A DNA stretch of 64,000 bases from Elioraea sp. (GCF_022842375.1 NZ_JALHPR010000021.1:17981-81980), one strand, 5' to 3'; counted from the first letter of the stretch, positions 44,902-55,465 are shown. Notes: generated by a model not told the origin, from the sequence alone. Made by a program: numbers and translations.

Positions 44902-45756
44902 TCAGAACACCGAGGACCACCAGCGCGAGATCATGCCTGGCCGGTCGATGTCGGCAGGCTGAGCGCCGGGGGAGAGCAGGGCGTAGCTGTCCTGGTACCA
45001 GGAACTGCCCGGGTAGTTGTGGCCGAGCACGGCGGCGGATTTCTTCGCCTCGTCCACGAGCCCGAGCGCGAGGTAGGTCTCGACCAGCCGGTGCAGCGCC
45101 TCGGGCGCGTGGTTGGTGGTATCGTACTCGTCGACGACGCGGCGGAACCGGTTGATCGCCGCGGCATAGAGGCGGCGCTGCTGGTAGTAGCGGCCGATCA
45201 GCATCTCCTTGCCGGCGAGATGGTCGCGCGCGAGGTCGATCTTGAGCCGCGAGTCGCGGGCATAGGGGCTTTCGGGGAAGCGGTTCACCACGTCCTGCAG
45301 CGCCGCCATTGCCTGCGCCGTCAGCCGCTGGTCACGCTCAACATCCGCGATTTGCTCGTAGTAGCTCATTGCCCGCAGGTAATAGGCGTAGGCGAGGTCG
45401 CGATGCGCCGGGTGCAGCCTGATGAAGCGGTCGATCGCGCCGATCGCCTCGGTGTAGCGGCCGCGCTGGTACTCGCTGTAGGCGGCCATGAGTTTCGCGG
45501 TCGTGGCCCAGGAGGAGTAGGGGTGCTGGCGCTCCACCTCGTCGAACAGCGCGACGGCGCGGGCGTGGTTGGCCGCCTGCTGCGCATCGACCCCTTCGTT
45601 GTAGATCTCCTCGACAGGCCGGTCGCGCGAGATCAGCGGATCGCGCGGGTCGTTGTCGTTCGCACCGCAGGCGGCGACGAGCAGGAGTGCTGCCACCGCA
45701 ACAAGCATGCGGCAGCGAGCGAGGCGGGCGTTTGGTGTCATCGTCGTCATCATCAT
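44902..45756 (-). CDS. bamD: Outer-membrane assembly lipoprotein BamD
   Basis: The product has a lipoprotein signal (LARCRMLVAVAALLLVAAC, lipobox LVAAC) followed by five TPR-like helical pairs. BamD (ComL) hallmarks include RPVEEIYNEGVDAQQA, the VERQHPYSSWATTAKLMAAYSEYQRGRY-type segment (shown in part), FIRLHPAHRDLAYAYYLR and the YLALGLVDEAKKSAAVLGHNYP tail. It is the essential lipoprotein partner of BamA for beta-barrel insertion. Several ATGs (45756, 45753, 45750, 45741) start it; none has a clear ribosome-binding site. It follows lpxC after about 95 bases. Confidence 0.96.
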   Translation of the reverse strand: MMMTTMTPNARLARCRMLVAVAALLLVAACGANDNDPRDPLISRDRPVEEIYNEGVDAQQAANHARAVALFDEVERQHPYSSWATTAKLMAAYSEYQRGRYTEAIGAIDRFIRLHPAHRDLAYAYYLRAMSYYEQIADVERDQRLTAQAMAALQDVVNRFPESPYARDSRLKIDLARDHLAGKEMLIGRYYQQRRLYAAAINRFRRVVDEYDTTNHAPEALHRLVETYLALGLVDEAKKSAAVLGHNYPGSSWYQDSYALLSPGAQPADIDRPGMISRWWSSVF

Positions 45757-45851
45757 GCGAGAGGCGACGCTTATAGCACGGCCGCTGCTTCGCCTAGAGA
45801 GGATGCGGTGCGGCACAACATCACCCCGCCGTGACGGAGCGACGCGTGCCC

Positions 45852-46883
45852 TCAGGCCGGCGCGGCGGCGGCGGCGGGCAGGCCGCCAGCGCCGGCGCGC
45901 ACCGACACACCCGCGGCAGCGCCCATCCCGGCCGGCACCACCCGCCAAGCGGACGCATCGGCGAACAGGGCATGCAGCACGCGGTTGTTCAGGCGATGTC
46001 CGGGCCTGCGGCCGACCACGCGCGCATTGAGCGCGAAGCCGGCGAGCGCGAGATCGCCAACCTGGTCGAGCATCTTGTGGCGAACGAACTCGTCGGCGAA
46101 GCGAAGCCCGCCCTCGTTCAGCACGCGCGAACCCGACACGACGATGGCGTTCTTGAGCGAACCCCCGCGGGCGAGCCCTGCGGCACGCAGCGCCTCCACC
46201 TCCTCGGCGAAGCCGAAGGTGCGGGCCGGGGCGAGCTCCGACTTGAAGCTCGCGGGCGTCAGGCGCAGGGCGCGGCTCTGCCGGCGCACGGCAGCGGCGG
46301 CGAAGTCGATCTCTGCCTCGATTGCCATGCCCGGGCCAGAAATTCCTTGGCCGGAACCGGGCAGAAGGGCGACGAAGCCATTGCCTTCCTCGACGCGAAC
46401 GGCGCGCAGAACCTCGATCACCTGCCGCGGCGCGTCCTGTGCCACCGTGCCGGCGCACTCGATCAGGAACACGAACGGCGCTGCGGAGCCGTCCATCGCC
46501 GGCACCTCGGCGCCGTCGAGCTCGACCACCGCATTGTCGACACCCAGGCCGGCCAGCGCCGCCATCATATGCTCGACCGTGCCCACGACCGCTTCGGGCT
46601 GGCCGGGGAGGCCGATCGTGGTGTTCAGGCGGGTGTCGACCACATGGTCAAACCGCGCGGGGATCTCGACGGGGCCGCCGGCAAGGTCGGTGCGGCGGAA
46701 GATGATGCCGCTGTCGGGCGCACCGGGCAGGAGCCGGAGGGAGATGCGCGCACCGCTGTGCAGGCCGATGCCGGTGCAGCCGATCGGTGCCCGCAGGGTG
46801 CGCTGCACGACGAGCGCCGTTGCCGCCTGCGTCTCACGCTCCACCCGCCCTGCGGCGAGGTGGGCGCGGGCATCGCGCGGCAT
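45852..46883 (-). CDS. lpxC: UDP-3-O-acyl-N-acetylglucosamine deacetylase
   Basis: From ATG 46883 the product has 343 residues. The core has QRTLRAPIGCTGIGLHSGARI, GTVEHMMAALAGLGVDN (zinc His), MDGSAAPFVFLIE, KNAIVVSGSRVLNEGGLRF and RHKMLDQVGDLALAG (zinc His and Asp). It catalyses the first committed step of lipid A synthesis. The frame extends upstream to ATG 46988, and a GTG at 46904 has a GAAAGAA ribosome-binding site eight bases ahead; the true start is unsettled. The C-terminus has an unusual Ala/Gly-rich tail of about 25 residues. It is separated from ftsZ by a strong terminator. Confidence 0.96.
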   Translation of the reverse strand: MPRDARAHLAAGRVERETQAATALVVQRTLRAPIGCTGIGLHSGARISLRLLPGAPDSGIIFRRTDLAGGPVEIPARFDHVVDTRLNTTIGLPGQPEAVVGTVEHMMAALAGLGVDNAVVELDGAEVPAMDGSAAPFVFLIECAGTVAQDAPRQVIEVLRAVRVEEGNGFVALLPGSGQGISGPGMAIEAEIDFAAAAVRRQSRALRLTPASFKSELAPARTFGFAEEVEALRAAGLARGGSLKNAIVVSGSRVLNEGGLRFADEFVRHKMLDQVGDLALAGFALNARVVGRRPGHRLNNRVLHALFADASAWRVVPAGMGAAAGVSVRAGAGGLPAAAAAPA

Positions 46884-47121
46884 CGGGTCTCGGGTGATCT
46901 GCACCGTGGGTTCTTTCGGAAGTTTCTGCACTGTCGTCAGAAGCCGGTCTCTTGGCCTGCGTGGCACGATCCATGTGCACCGCGGCATGATCGGACGCTA
47001 GGCCTTGGGAATGGCCGACTCAAGTCAAGGCTTGTTACCGCATATTTCAGTGTAATGCCCTGATTCTTCCGCATTTAGGCATTTTCAGGGCGGGCCTGCG
47101 GCGGGGGCGTGGACGACATGA
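46884..47121. other. lpxC upstream region
   Basis: The region is AT-richer than its surroundings and should hold the lpxC promoter, since a terminator closes the ftsZ unit just upstream. On the minus strand TTGACT at 47028-47023 could be a -35 box with AGGCCT 17 bases further as a poor -10. A GCCCTGA/TCAGGGC inverted repeat (47057-47063 and 47085-47091) is also present. Confidence 0.4.
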
Positions 47122-47156
47122 AAAAGGCCCCGCGGATGGTGCCCGCGGGGCCTTTT
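47122..47156 (-). terminator. Strong intrinsic terminator after ftsZ
   Basis: AAAAGGCCCCGCGG and CCGCGGGGCCTTTT form a perfect 14-bp stem with a 7-base loop (ATGGTGC), 18 bases after the ftsZ stop. On the minus strand it ends in five Ts, the classic form. The symmetrical A and T tracts would also allow termination on the plus strand. It separates the dcw cluster from lpxC. Confidence 0.9.
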
Positions 47157-47173
47157 CAAGGCGTGGCAGTCCC

Positions 47174-48781
47174 TCAATTCGCCTGACGGCGGAGGAAGGC
47201 GGGGATCTCGAGGCCAAGTTCGTCGGCCGCCGCCGTCCGCGGCATCTGGCGCGCCGTCGGCTCCGGCATTGCCGGCGCGGGCTGTGGCTGCGGCGTCACT
47301 GGCTCCGCCCCCATTGCGGGCGCCTGGAGCGTCGGCGCCTGGCGCGCATGGGACGGCGCGTCGAGCTCACGCTGCATCAGTTGCTGGGTGACGCGGCGGA
47401 AGATGCTCGGCCGACGCTCCGCCGGTGCCGTTCCGGGAGCAGCGGCAGTCTCAGCAGTGCGCGGGGCGAAAAGTGATGCGGCCTGGGTGTGGTCCGGCTC
47501 TGCTGCCACGACCGGCTCCGGTGCCGCGGCAGGCTGCGTCATCGCCTGGGCCACGGCTTCGCCCATCGGCTCGATCTGGGCCGCAAGCGCCGTCGCCCCC
47601 GCCGTCTGGTAGCTCGGCTGCGGGGCGGACATTGTCGGCTGCGCCGCGGCGCGTGCCGGCATGGCGGGGGCCACCATCGCAGCGCCTGCGATGCCGGCGG
47701 TGATGGGCGACGCCCCGCCCATCGCTGCGGGCGCAGGGGCGGGCATCGGCCGCGGGCTCGCGGCGCCGGTGACGGCGACGAGCGTCGGCCGCGGCTTTGC
47801 CGCCGCGTTCGCTTCCATCCCCGTCGCCACGACCGAGACGCGGATGCGCCCGTCCATGTCCTCGTTGATCGAGGAGCCGAAGATGATGTTCGCCTCCTCC
47901 TCGCCCACTTCCTTGCGGATGCGGTTGGCGGCCTCGTCGACCTCGAACAGCGTCATGTCCATGCCGCCGGTGATGTTGATCAGCACCGCCTTGGCGCCCT
48001 TCATCGACGCTTCCTCGAGCAGCGGGTTCGAAATGGCGCTTTCGGCGGCCCGTGTCGCGCGGTCATCGCCATCGGCCTCGCCCGTGCCCATCATCGCCTT
48101 GCCCATCTCGGCCATGACCGAGCGGATGTCGGCGAAGTCGAGGTTCACGACGCCAGGGTTCACGATCAGGTCGGTCACGCCACGCACGCCCATGTAGAGG
48201 ACGTTGTCGGCCATCTTGAAGGCCTCGGCGAAGGTCGTGCGGTCGTTGGCAAGCCGGAACAGGTTCTGGTTCGGGATGACGATCAGCGTGTCGACGACCG
48301 ACTGGAGCTCCTCGATCCCCTGCTCTGCCGAGCGACGGCGCTTCTGCCCCTCGAACTCGAACGGCTTCGTCACGACGCCAACGGTGAGGATCCCGCGCTC
48401 ACGCGCGATCCGCGCCACCACGGGCGCAGCCCCGGTTCCGGTGCCGCCGCCCATGCCGGCGGTGATGAACACCATGTGGCTGCCAGCGAGATGCGAGGCG
48501 ATTTCCTCCATCGCCTCCTCGGCGGCACCGCGGCCGATGTCGGGTCGCCCGCCAGCGCCGAGGCCCTGGGTCAGGTGCGGGCCGAGCTGGATGCGGCGGT
48601 CGGCGCGGCTGTGCATCAGGCTCTGCGCATCGGTGTTGGCGACGATGAACTCCACGCCTTCGAGCTGCGAGGCGATCATGTTGTTCACCGCGTTCGACCC
48701 GCCGCCGCCGACACCGACGACGGTGATGCGCGGCTGGAAGTCGTTCATTGCCTGGGGCGGCATCGTCAGGGTGATAGCCAT
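47174..48781 (-). CDS. ftsZ: Cell-division GTPase FtsZ
   Basis: The 535-residue product is FtsZ with a long linker. It has [18 protein letters not shown] at residues 19-36, the tubulin signature [10 protein letters not shown] at 111-120, [36 protein letters not shown], and the T7 loop region. An Ala/Pro/Met-rich linker of roughly 170 residues follows, ending in the conserved C-terminal peptide [10 protein letters not shown] that binds FtsA. ATG 48781 has GGAGA well placed upstream. It polymerises into the Z ring. It is the last gene of the dcw cluster and is followed by an intrinsic terminator. Confidence 0.99.
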   Translation of the reverse strand: MAITLTMPPQAMNDFQPRITVVGVGGGGSNAVNNMIASQLEGVEFIVANTDAQSLMHSRADRRIQLGPHLTQGLGAGGRPDIGRGAAEEAMEEIASHLAGSHMVFITAGMGGGTGTGAAPVVARIARERGILTVGVVTKPFEFEGQKRRRSAEQGIEELQSVVDTLIVIPNQNLFRLANDRTTFAEAFKMADNVLYMGVRGVTDLIVNPGVVNLDFADIRSVMAEMGKAMMGTGEADGDDRATRAAESAISNPLLEEASMKGAKAVLINITGGMDMTLFEVDEAANRIRKEVGEEEANIIFGSSINEDMDGRIRVSVVATGMEANAAAKPRPTLVAVTGAASPRPMPAPAPAAMGGASPITAGIAGAAMVAPAMPARAAAQPTMSAPQPSYQTAGATALAAQIEPMGEAVAQAMTQPAAAPEPVVAAEPDHTQAASLFAPRTAETAAAPGTAPAERRPSIFRRVTQQLMQRELDAPSHARQAPTLQAPAMGAEPVTPQPQPAPAMPEPTARQMPRTAAADELGLEIPAFLRRQAN

Positions 48782-48838
48782 CTTGGCGTCTCCTTCAGAA
48801 ACGAGCGGTGTGCGTTGAGGACGGCGTGCGCATGGGTT

Positions 48839-50173
48839 TCAGAGCCTTTCGCGCAGCCAGGTGGCGATGCGGCGCACGACGCCTGGCGGGGCGGCGTGGC
48901 CATTCGGGGCAAGGTCGCGGGCGATCTGCCCTTCCGTCGCTGCCCAGACGAGCAGGCCGACGGGAACGGCGAAGGCGGGGCCGGCGGCACTGTCGGGCAG
49001 GCCGCGCGGGGAGGGCGGGCGGCCGTGCCGCACCTGCTTGTCGAGGATCTGCGCAGCAAGCTCGCGCACGCCGATCAGCTGGCTCGCACCACCCGTCAGC
49101 ACGACGCGGCGGCCGGCGGCGCGGCCAAGGCCGGCGTCGTCGAGCCTGGCGCGCACCAGCTCGAACGTCTCCTCGAGGCGCGGGCGGATGATGCCCACCA
49201 GCATCGAGCGCGGCACCTTTGCGATCGCGTGGTCATCCTCGCCGACGAGGGGAACGGGCAGCAGCTCGCGGTCATCCTCGGGGGCTGCATGGGTCGAGCC
49301 GTGCAGCGTCTTCATCCGTTCCGCGTGCGCGATGGTCGTCGACAGCCCGCGGGCGATGTCGTTCGTCACGTGCTGGCCGCCGACGGGGATCACGTCGGTG
49401 TGCTGCAACTGGCCGTCGGCGAACACGGCGAGGCTCGTGGTTCCCCCGCCCATGTCGACGACGGTGACGCCGAGCTCACGCTCATCCTCCACCAGCGCGG
49501 CGAGGCCGGCGGCGAAGGGGGCGGCGACCATCGCCTCGATGTCGAGGTCGCAGCGCGCGAGGCAGGAGGCGAGGTTGCGCAGCGTGCCGACGGCAGCATC
49601 GACGACGTGCAGCCGCGCGGCGAGCGTTTCGCACACCATGCCGCGCGGGTCCTTCACCCCGCCCGTGCCGTCGACGCCGTAGGAAAGCGGGATGGCATGG
49701 ATCACCTCGCGCCCCTCGGCGTAGGCGCGGGCGCGGCCCTCGGCGACGATGCGGCGGAGCGAGGTGTCATCGGCCGCGTGCCCGCCGAGATGCAGCTGCA
49801 CCGTGAAGTGCCGGCTCTCGGGCTGGCCGCAGGAGAGGTTGGTGACGATCTCGCGCACCTGCGTGTCGGCCAGCTCCTCGGCCTGCGCCACGGCCGCACG
49901 GATCGAGGCCTCCGCAAGATCGAGGTCGACGACGCTGCCGGCCCGGATGCCGCGCGCGCGGTGATGCCCGACGGACAGCACGCGGAGATGCCCGTCGCTC
50001 TCCACCCGCCCGATCAGGCACGTGACCTTGGTCGAGCCGATGTCGAGCGCGGCCAGCGTGCCCGAGCCGCGGCGGAACCGCCCGCGCGATGCGGGGGCAA
50101 CGGGAAGCCTGGCGCCATCCGCCCCCGTGCCGGATCCGGCATCGGCGAGGCCGCGGCGCGACATCTCGTTCAT
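48839..50173 (-). CDS. ftsA: Cell-division actin-like protein FtsA
   Basis: From ATG 50173 (GAGGAG about ten bases upstream) the product has 444 residues. It has the FtsA opening LAALDIGSTKVTCLIG, the 1C-domain segment with ITNLSCGQ-like REIVTNLSCGQPESRH, TVVDMGGGTTSLAVF (phosphate 2) and VLTGGASQLIGVRELA (adenosine motif), and the C-terminal RRIATWLRERL amphipathic helix for the membrane. It anchors FtsZ to the inner membrane. The frame continues upstream only as antisense of ftsQ. Confidence 0.98.
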   Translation of the reverse strand: MNEMSRRGLADAGSGTGADGARLPVAPASRGRFRRGSGTLAALDIGSTKVTCLIGRVESDGHLRVLSVGHHRARGIRAGSVVDLDLAEASIRAAVAQAEELADTQVREIVTNLSCGQPESRHFTVQLHLGGHAADDTSLRRIVAEGRARAYAEGREVIHAIPLSYGVDGTGGVKDPRGMVCETLAARLHVVDAAVGTLRNLASCLARCDLDIEAMVAAPFAAGLAALVEDERELGVTVVDMGGGTTSLAVFADGQLQHTDVIPVGGQHVTNDIARGLSTTIAHAERMKTLHGSTHAAPEDDRELLPVPLVGEDDHAIAKVPRSMLVGIIRPRLEETFELVRARLDDAGLGRAAGRRVVLTGGASQLIGVRELAAQILDKQVRHGRPPSPRGLPDSAAGPAFAVPVGLLVWAATEGQIARDLAPNGHAAPPGVVRRIATWLRERL

Positions 50174-50186
50174 CGCGTCATGCTCC

Positions 50187-51053
50187 TCATGTGGGCCGCC
50201 GTGTTGCTGTGCGGTTGCCCGGGGTGGGCGGTGGCTCGGGGGCTGCGACCGGGCGCAGCACCAGCCGGTCAGGCAGGCGCATGTCGATCGCGACCAGGCC
50301 GCGGTCGAGCAGGCCGGCCTCGCGGTGAAGAGCCGCCAGCCGCTCGATCGCGGCCGTCTCGGCACCCTCGGGCAGCAGCACGTCGGCCCCGCTGGCCAGC
50401 CGGAGATTCCAGCGCCGCTCCGCCACCCGCACTGCGGCGGTGACACGCAGCATCACCTCGGGGAACCGCGCGAGCTCGTCGAGCAGCGATGCGGCGACGG
50501 GGGCCGCGCCGGCGCCAACCACCAGCGGCAGACCGGCGAAGGGGGCGACGTCATTCTCGACGATGACGCGGCCAGAGCGATCGATCAGCGCGAAGCGGCC
50601 CTGGCGCTGCCAGAGAGCGTAGGGCTCACGCTCCGCAACGGTGACGTGGATGTGGTGCGGCAGGCGGCGCTGCACCGTCGCCCGCTCGATCCACGGCATT
50701 GCCTCGAGCCGCGTGCGCACCTCGTCGAGATCGACGCCAAGGATCGGCGCGCCGCGCGACAGGCCGGTCGCATCGAGCAGCGCGGGGCCGGCGGCGTGGC
50801 GACGCCCCTCGACCGTAATGTCCTCGACCGCGAGCCCCCAGACAGCGGTGAGGTCGAGCAGGTTCTCATGCCAGGCGGCGATGGCGCGGCCGGGTTCCGC
50901 CGCGCGCCACAGCACAACGCCGCCGCCGAGCACCAGCAGCGCCGCGGCGCCGATGGCGGCAACGCGGGCATGGCGCCGCGACCGGCGCAGCCAGAGGCGA
51001 AGCCGCCCCGGCCGTTTCGCCTTCGCCTTGGAGGGTACGCTCAGTCGCCGCAT
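50187..51053 (-). CDS. ftsQ: Cell-division protein FtsQ
   Basis: From ATG 51053 (GGAG nine bases upstream) the product has 288 residues. A basic cytoplasmic tail (RRLSVPSKAKAKRPGRLRLW) is followed by one membrane helix (about residues 34-55), then a POTRA domain with VEDITVEGRRHAAGPALLDA and MPWIERATVQRRLPHHIHV. It is a bitopic divisome component linking early and late proteins. It overlaps the ddl end by 13 bases. The Arg/Pro-rich C-terminus ends GNRTATRRPT. Confidence 0.95.
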   Translation of the reverse strand: MRRLSVPSKAKAKRPGRLRLWLRRSRRHARVAAIGAAALLVLGGGVVLWRAAEPGRAIAAWHENLLDLTAVWGLAVEDITVEGRRHAAGPALLDATGLSRGAPILGVDLDEVRTRLEAMPWIERATVQRRLPHHIHVTVAEREPYALWQRQGRFALIDRSGRVIVENDVAPFAGLPLVVGAGAAPVAASLLDELARFPEVMLRVTAAVRVAERRWNLRLASGADVLLPEGAETAAIERLAALHREAGLLDRGLVAIDMRLPDRLVLRPVAAPEPPPTPGNRTATRRPT

Positions 51054-51967
51054 GAGGCCTGCTCCACCATCCAGCGGCACAGTGCGGGAAAGCCGATGCC
51101 GTGATGCGCGGCCTGCTCGGGCAGGAGCGAGGTCGGCGTCAGCCCCGGCTGCGTGTTGACCTCGAGCAGCACGAGGCGCCCCGGCTCGCCCGCCGTGTCG
51201 TCGTAGCGGAAATCCGCCCGCGTCGCCCCGCGGCAGCCAAGTGCGTCATGCGCCGCACGCGCGACATGGAGCGCGCGGTCATAGATGTCGGGATGGACCG
51301 CCGCCGGAATGACGTGGCGCGAGCCGCCATCGGCATACTTCGCCTCGTAGTCGTAGAAGCCGCCGCCCTGGAGCGCGGTGATGTCGGTGACCGCGAGCGG
51401 ACGGTCGCCCATCACGCCGACGGTCAGTTCGCGTCCCGGAACAAACTCCTCGACGATCGCCGACGATCCAAAGCGCCAGCCGCGCGCGATCTCCGACCGT
51501 CGGTTGTCGCCACCGCGCAGGATGTGCACGCCGACGGAGGAGCCCTCGTTCACCGGCTTGATGACATAGGGCAGCGGGAGCGGATCATCGGCGGCGAGCG
51601 CATCGAGGCCGATCACGCGCCCCTTCGCCACAGGCAGGCCGGCCGCGACGAAGGCCGCCTTCGCCGCTGCCTTGTCCATCGCCAGCGCCGAGGCGCGAAC
51701 GCCCGAATGCGTGTAGGGCAGCTCCAGCCATTCGAGGATGCCCTGGATGCAGCCATCCTCGCCGTAGCGGCCGTGCAGCGCGTTGAACACCACATCCGGC
51801 CGCGGTTCGGTCAGCGCGGTGACGAGCGCCTTGAGGTCGCGCGTCACCTGCACCGGTGCGACGTCGAATCCGGCATCCTTGAGTGCCGTGATCACCTGCC
51901 CGCCTGAGGAGAGGCTCACGTCACGCTCGGCGCTGATGCCGCCGTAGAGGACCGCCACGCGCGTCAT
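51041..51967 (-). CDS. ddl: D-alanine-D-alanine ligase
   Basis: The 308-residue product is an ATP-grasp Ddl: RVAVLYGGISAERDVSLSSG, FNALHGRYGEDGCIQGILEW, YVIKPVNEGSSVGVHIL, TDITALQGGGFYDYEAKY and LLEVNTQPGLTPTSLLPEQA. It joins two D-Ala for the peptidoglycan stem peptide. ATG 51967 overlaps the murB stop by four bases (ATGA). Position between murB and ftsQ is standard for alphaproteobacteria. Confidence 0.98.
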   Translation of the reverse strand: MTRVAVLYGGISAERDVSLSSGGQVITALKDAGFDVAPVQVTRDLKALVTALTEPRPDVVFNALHGRYGEDGCIQGILEWLELPYTHSGVRASALAMDKAAAKAAFVAAGLPVAKGRVIGLDALAADDPLPLPYVIKPVNEGSSVGVHILRGGDNRRSEIARGWRFGSSAIVEEFVPGRELTVGVMGDRPLAVTDITALQGGGFYDYEAKYADGGSRHVIPAAVHPDIYDRALHVARAAHDALGCRGATRADFRYDDTAGEPGRLVLLEVNTQPGLTPTSLLPEQAAHHGIGFPALCRWMVEQASCGD

Positions 51968-52905
51968 CGTCCCGCCTCCGAAACGCCGGGCAGGGGGCGG
52001 CCGATGCGTCGGATTTCCCATTCCAGCATCACGCCGGTCTCGGCGAGCACGCGACGGCGCACCTCCTCGCCAAGTCCCTCGATGTCGGCGGCTGTGGCAC
52101 CGCCAAGGTTGAGCAGGAAGTTGCAGTGCTTCTCCGAGACCTGCGCCGCACCGCGCGTGAGGCCACGGCATCCGGCGCGGTCGATCAGCTCCCACGCCTT
52201 CGGGCCCTGGTCGGGGTTCTTGAAGGTGCTGCCGCCGGTGCGCGCGCGGACAGGCTGCGTCGCCTCGCGCGCGGTGCGGATCGCTGCCATCCGTTCGGCA
52301 ATCGCGGCAGGATCGCCAGCCGGGGCGAGCAGCCGCGCCGCGGTGACGATCGCGCCCTCGGGCATGTCGCTGCGGCGATAGGCGAAGGCGATGTCGTCGC
52401 GCCGGCCGCACCAGCCTTCGCGCGTGACGAGCTCGACCCAGTCGGTCACCGCGCCCGTCTCTCCGCCATAGGCGCCGGCGTTCATCGCCACCGCACCGCC
52501 GATCGTGCCGGGAATGCCGGAGAGGAACGCCAGCCCGTCACGCCCCGCATCCGCTGCCGTCTCGGCGACGGTGAGGTCGAGCGCGGCACCGCCCGCGACG
52601 ATGCCGTCAGCCTCGACCGTGATGCGCGCGAAGGCCGGCGGCAGGCGGATGACGATGCCCTCGATGCCGCCATCGCGCACGATCATGTTCGAGCCCGCGC
52701 CGATCACCGTCACCGCGACGGCAGGGTCGAGATCGCCGAGGAACCCCGCGAGGTCCTCGACATCGGCCGGGCGGAACAGCACCTCCGCCGCGCCGCCGGT
52801 GCGGAACCATGTGAGTGGCCCGAGGGCAGCGCCGGGCGTGAGCCTGCCGCGGACGGGGGGAAGGCGGTTGATCATGGGCGGCGTTGCGCGGGCGGCCGGC
52901 ATCAT
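51964..52905 (-). CDS. murB: UDP-N-acetylenolpyruvoylglucosamine reductase
   Basis: The 313-residue product has the FAD-binding type MurB motifs [40 protein letters not shown] and [20 protein letters not shown], and the catalytic Ser-containing [13 protein letters not shown] segment, with a final [20 protein letters not shown]. It reduces the enolpyruvyl group to lactyl using NADPH and FAD. The ATG at 52905 overlaps the murC stop by four bases. Confidence 0.98.
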   Translation of the reverse strand: MMPAARATPPMINRLPPVRGRLTPGAALGPLTWFRTGGAAEVLFRPADVEDLAGFLGDLDPAVAVTVIGAGSNMIVRDGGIEGIVIRLPPAFARITVEADGIVAGGAALDLTVAETAADAGRDGLAFLSGIPGTIGGAVAMNAGAYGGETGAVTDWVELVTREGWCGRRDDIAFAYRRSDMPEGAIVTAARLLAPAGDPAAIAERMAAIRTAREATQPVRARTGGSTFKNPDQGPKAWELIDRAGCRGLTRGAAQVSEKHCNFLLNLGGATAADIEGLGEEVRRRVLAETGVMLEWEIRRIGRPLPGVSEAGR

Positions 52906-54344
52906 GGCGTGCCCCCGTTGGCGCGGCGCGGGATCGCGGCCTGCAGCGCGGTAAGCTCGCCCGGCAGCGCGTGCGCCCAGGTCGTGATCGTTCCGGCGCC
53001 GAGGCATACGACATAATCGCCCGGCCTCGCGATCGCGTGGATCATCTCGGGCAGGTGCTCCGGCCCCGGCAGCGGCACGACGGAGCGATGCCCGCGCGCC
53101 CGCAGCCCCTCGACCAGCGCATCACGGTCGATGCCCTCGATCTTCTGCTCGCCGGCGGCATACACATCGGTCACGATCACCGTGCCGGCATCGTTCATGC
53201 AGGAGCAGAACTCCTCGAACAGCGATGCAAGCCGCGAGTAGCGGTGCGGCTGCACCACGGCGATCACGTCGCGCGCGCCGGCCTGGCGGGCGGCCTTCAG
53301 CACCGCGGCGATCTCGACAGGGTGATGGCCGTAATCGTCGATCACGGTGATGCCGCCTGCCTCGCCCGTGCGGGTGAAGCGACGCTTCACGCCCTTGAAG
53401 CCGAGCAGCGCGGTGCGGATCGTGTCCTCTGGGATTTCCATCTCGACGCCGACTGCGATCGCGGCGAGCGCGTTGGCCACGTTGTGCGCGCCGAGCATCG
53501 GCAGGCGGAATGGTGCCAGGCGTCGCGACCGCCCGGTGTGACGGTCACCCACCACCACCTCGAAGGTCGCGCCGAGACGGTCCATCACCAGCCGTTCCGC
53601 GCGCACATCGGCCTGCGGGCTGAACCCGTAGGTGATGATGCGGCGATCGGAGAGGCGCGGGATCATCGCCTGCACTTCCGGATGGTCGAGGCACAGCACC
53701 GCGAAGCCGTAGAACGGGATGTTGCCGACGAACTGGGCGTAGCCCTCCTTCATCGCCTCGGCCGTTCCCCAATGGTCGAGATGCTCGGGGTCCATGTTCG
53801 TCACGATGGCGATGACGGCGGGCAGGCGGAGGAACGAGCCGTCGCTCTCATCCGCCTCGACCACCATCCAGTCGCCGGCGCCAAGCCGCGTGTTGGCGCC
53901 GTAGGCGTTGATGATGCCGCCGTTGATCACGGTCGGGTCGAGGTGCGAGGCCTCGAGAACGGCGGCGACCAGGCTCGTCGTCGTGGTCTTGCCATGTGTG
54001 CCGCCGATCGCGATCGACCAGCGCAGCCGCATCAGCTCCGCCAGCATCTCGGCCCGCCGCACCACGGGGATCAGCTGTGCGCGCGCTGCCGCAACCTCGG
54101 GGTTGTCACGCTTGACGGCGGTCGAGACGACGACGACCTGCGCGTCGCCGAGGTTCTCCGCAGCGTGCCCGACCTTCACCGGGATGCCGGCCTCGCGCAG
54201 GCGCTTGACCTGCGAGCCTTCGGCGATGTCGCTGCCCTGCACCTTGTAGCCAAGGTTGTGCAGCACCTCGGCGATGCCGGACATGCCGATGCCGCCGATG
54301 CCGACGAAGTGGATCGTGCCGATGGTGAGGGGAAGCGCCCTCAT
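52902..54344 (-). CDS. murC: UDP-N-acetylmuramate-L-alanine ligase
   Basis: The 480-residue product is a Mur ligase: [18 protein letters not shown] at the N-terminus, the ATP loop [20 protein letters not shown] at about residues 110, [29 protein letters not shown] and [20 protein letters not shown]. It adds L-Ala to UDP-MurNAc. It overlaps murB and murG by four bases on each side. Confidence 0.99.
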   Translation of the reverse strand: MRALPLTIGTIHFVGIGGIGMSGIAEVLHNLGYKVQGSDIAEGSQVKRLREAGIPVKVGHAAENLGDAQVVVVSTAVKRDNPEVAAARAQLIPVVRRAEMLAELMRLRWSIAIGGTHGKTTTTSLVAAVLEASHLDPTVINGGIINAYGANTRLGAGDWMVVEADESDGSFLRLPAVIAIVTNMDPEHLDHWGTAEAMKEGYAQFVGNIPFYGFAVLCLDHPEVQAMIPRLSDRRIITYGFSPQADVRAERLVMDRLGATFEVVVGDRHTGRSRRLAPFRLPMLGAHNVANALAAIAVGVEMEIPEDTIRTALLGFKGVKRRFTRTGEAGGITVIDDYGHHPVEIAAVLKAARQAGARDVIAVVQPHRYSRLASLFEEFCSCMNDAGTVIVTDVYAAGEQKIEGIDRDALVEGLRARGHRSVVPLPGPEHLPEMIHAIARPGDYVVCLGAGTITTWAHALPGELTALQAAIPRRANGGTP

Positions 54345-55465
54345 GCGGAAACCTCCGTCCGGGCGAGGGCAAGCACCGCATCGGCAAGAAGGTCGGCCGC
54401 ATTGGTGACGGCAAGTGCAGCAGCTGCCCCTGCCATGGTGGCGAGCAGGCGCGGTTCATCGGCGCGCAGCATGATCTCGGCTGCGAGCGCATCGGCTGTC
54501 AGCGTGTGCTGGGCGAGCGAGACCGCACCGCCCGCATCGGCCAGCGCGCGTGCATTGGCGGCCTGGTGATCGTCGATCGCGCCAGGCAGCGGCACGAGGA
54601 TCGAGGGGCGGCCCACAGCGGCGAGTTCCGCCACGGTCGAGGCACCGGCGCGCGCGATCACGAGATGCGCCGCAGTCAGATGCTCTGCCACGTCGGCGAA
54701 GAAGGGTGCGACCGTGGCCGCTATGCCGGCTGCGTCGAGCGCGACGGAGCAACGCTCCACATCCTCGCCGCGGGCCTGCATCACGAGATGGATGCGGGCG
54801 CGCAACGCATCGGGCAGCAGTGCGAGCGCGGCCGGCACCACATCGGCGAACACGCGCGCACCAAGGCTGCCGCCAAGAACGAGGAGCCTGAACGCGCCAT
54901 TCTCCGCCGGCGGGGCGTAGCCGAGGCCGGCGCGCGCGGCGATGCCGGGACGAACCGGGTTGCCCGTCACGCGCGTCGCCGCGCCGCCGGCAACGCGCGT
55001 CGTCGCCGCGAAGGAGAGGGCGAGCAGGTCGGCGATCGGGCAGAGCGCACGGTTGGCGCGGCCGAGCACGGCGTTCTGCTCATGCAGCACGATGCGCGGG
55101 CGCCTCGCGCCGAGCGTGCGTGCGGCAACGATTGGCGGCACCGATGGATAGCCGCCGAAGCCTACGATGGCGGCAGCGCCGATGCGGCCCAGCACCCTGC
55201 GTGCGGCAAGCGTGCCGCGCGCGAGTGTGAGCGCCGCACGCGGGGCGCGCGCGATGCCACGTCCGGCAAGTCCTTCGGCCGGGATCACATGCGTCTCGAC
55301 ATGCGCGAAGCCGGGGCCGAGCCGCTCCGCCGTCCGAGCATCGGTGAACAGCACCGGCCGCTGGCCACGCGCGGCAAGCGCCGCCGCAAGCGCCTCGGCC
55401 GGGAACAGATGGCCGCCCGTGCCGCCGGCGGCGATCGCGACAGGTCGCAGCATCGCCCCCCTCAT
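54341..55465 (-). CDS. murG: UDP-GlcNAc transferase MurG
   Basis: From ATG 55465 the 374-residue GT-B glycosyltransferase has [20 protein letters not shown] near residue 8, [48 protein letters not shown] and [20 protein letters not shown] with [17 protein letters not shown]. It converts lipid I to lipid II on the inner face of the membrane. The ATGA overlaps with ftsW and murC show coupling. The open frame upstream is not coding. Confidence 0.98.
   Translation of the reverse strand: MRGAMLRPVAIAAGGTGGHLFPAEALAAALAARGQRPVLFTDARTAERLGPGFAHVETHVIPAEGLAGRGIARAPRAALTLARGTLAARRVLGRIGAAAIVGFGGYPSVPPIVAARTLGARRPRIVLHEQNAVLGRANRALCPIADLLALSFAATTRVAGGAATRVTGNPVRPGIAARAGLGYAPPAENGAFRLLVLGGSLGARVFADVVPAALALLPDALRARIHLVMQARGEDVERCSVALDAAGIAATVAPFFADVAEHLTAAHLVIARAGASTVAELAAVGRPSILVPLPGAIDDHQAANARALADAGGAVSLAQHTLTADALAAEIMLRADEPRLLATMAGAAAALAVTNAADLLADAVLALARTEVSA

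Noticed and set aside
47489..50443. Open frame of 984 codons on the plus strand opposite ftsZ and ftsA
   Set aside because: It is the antisense of highly conserved genes; Arg/His/Asp-rich composition is typical of GC-rich shadow frames.
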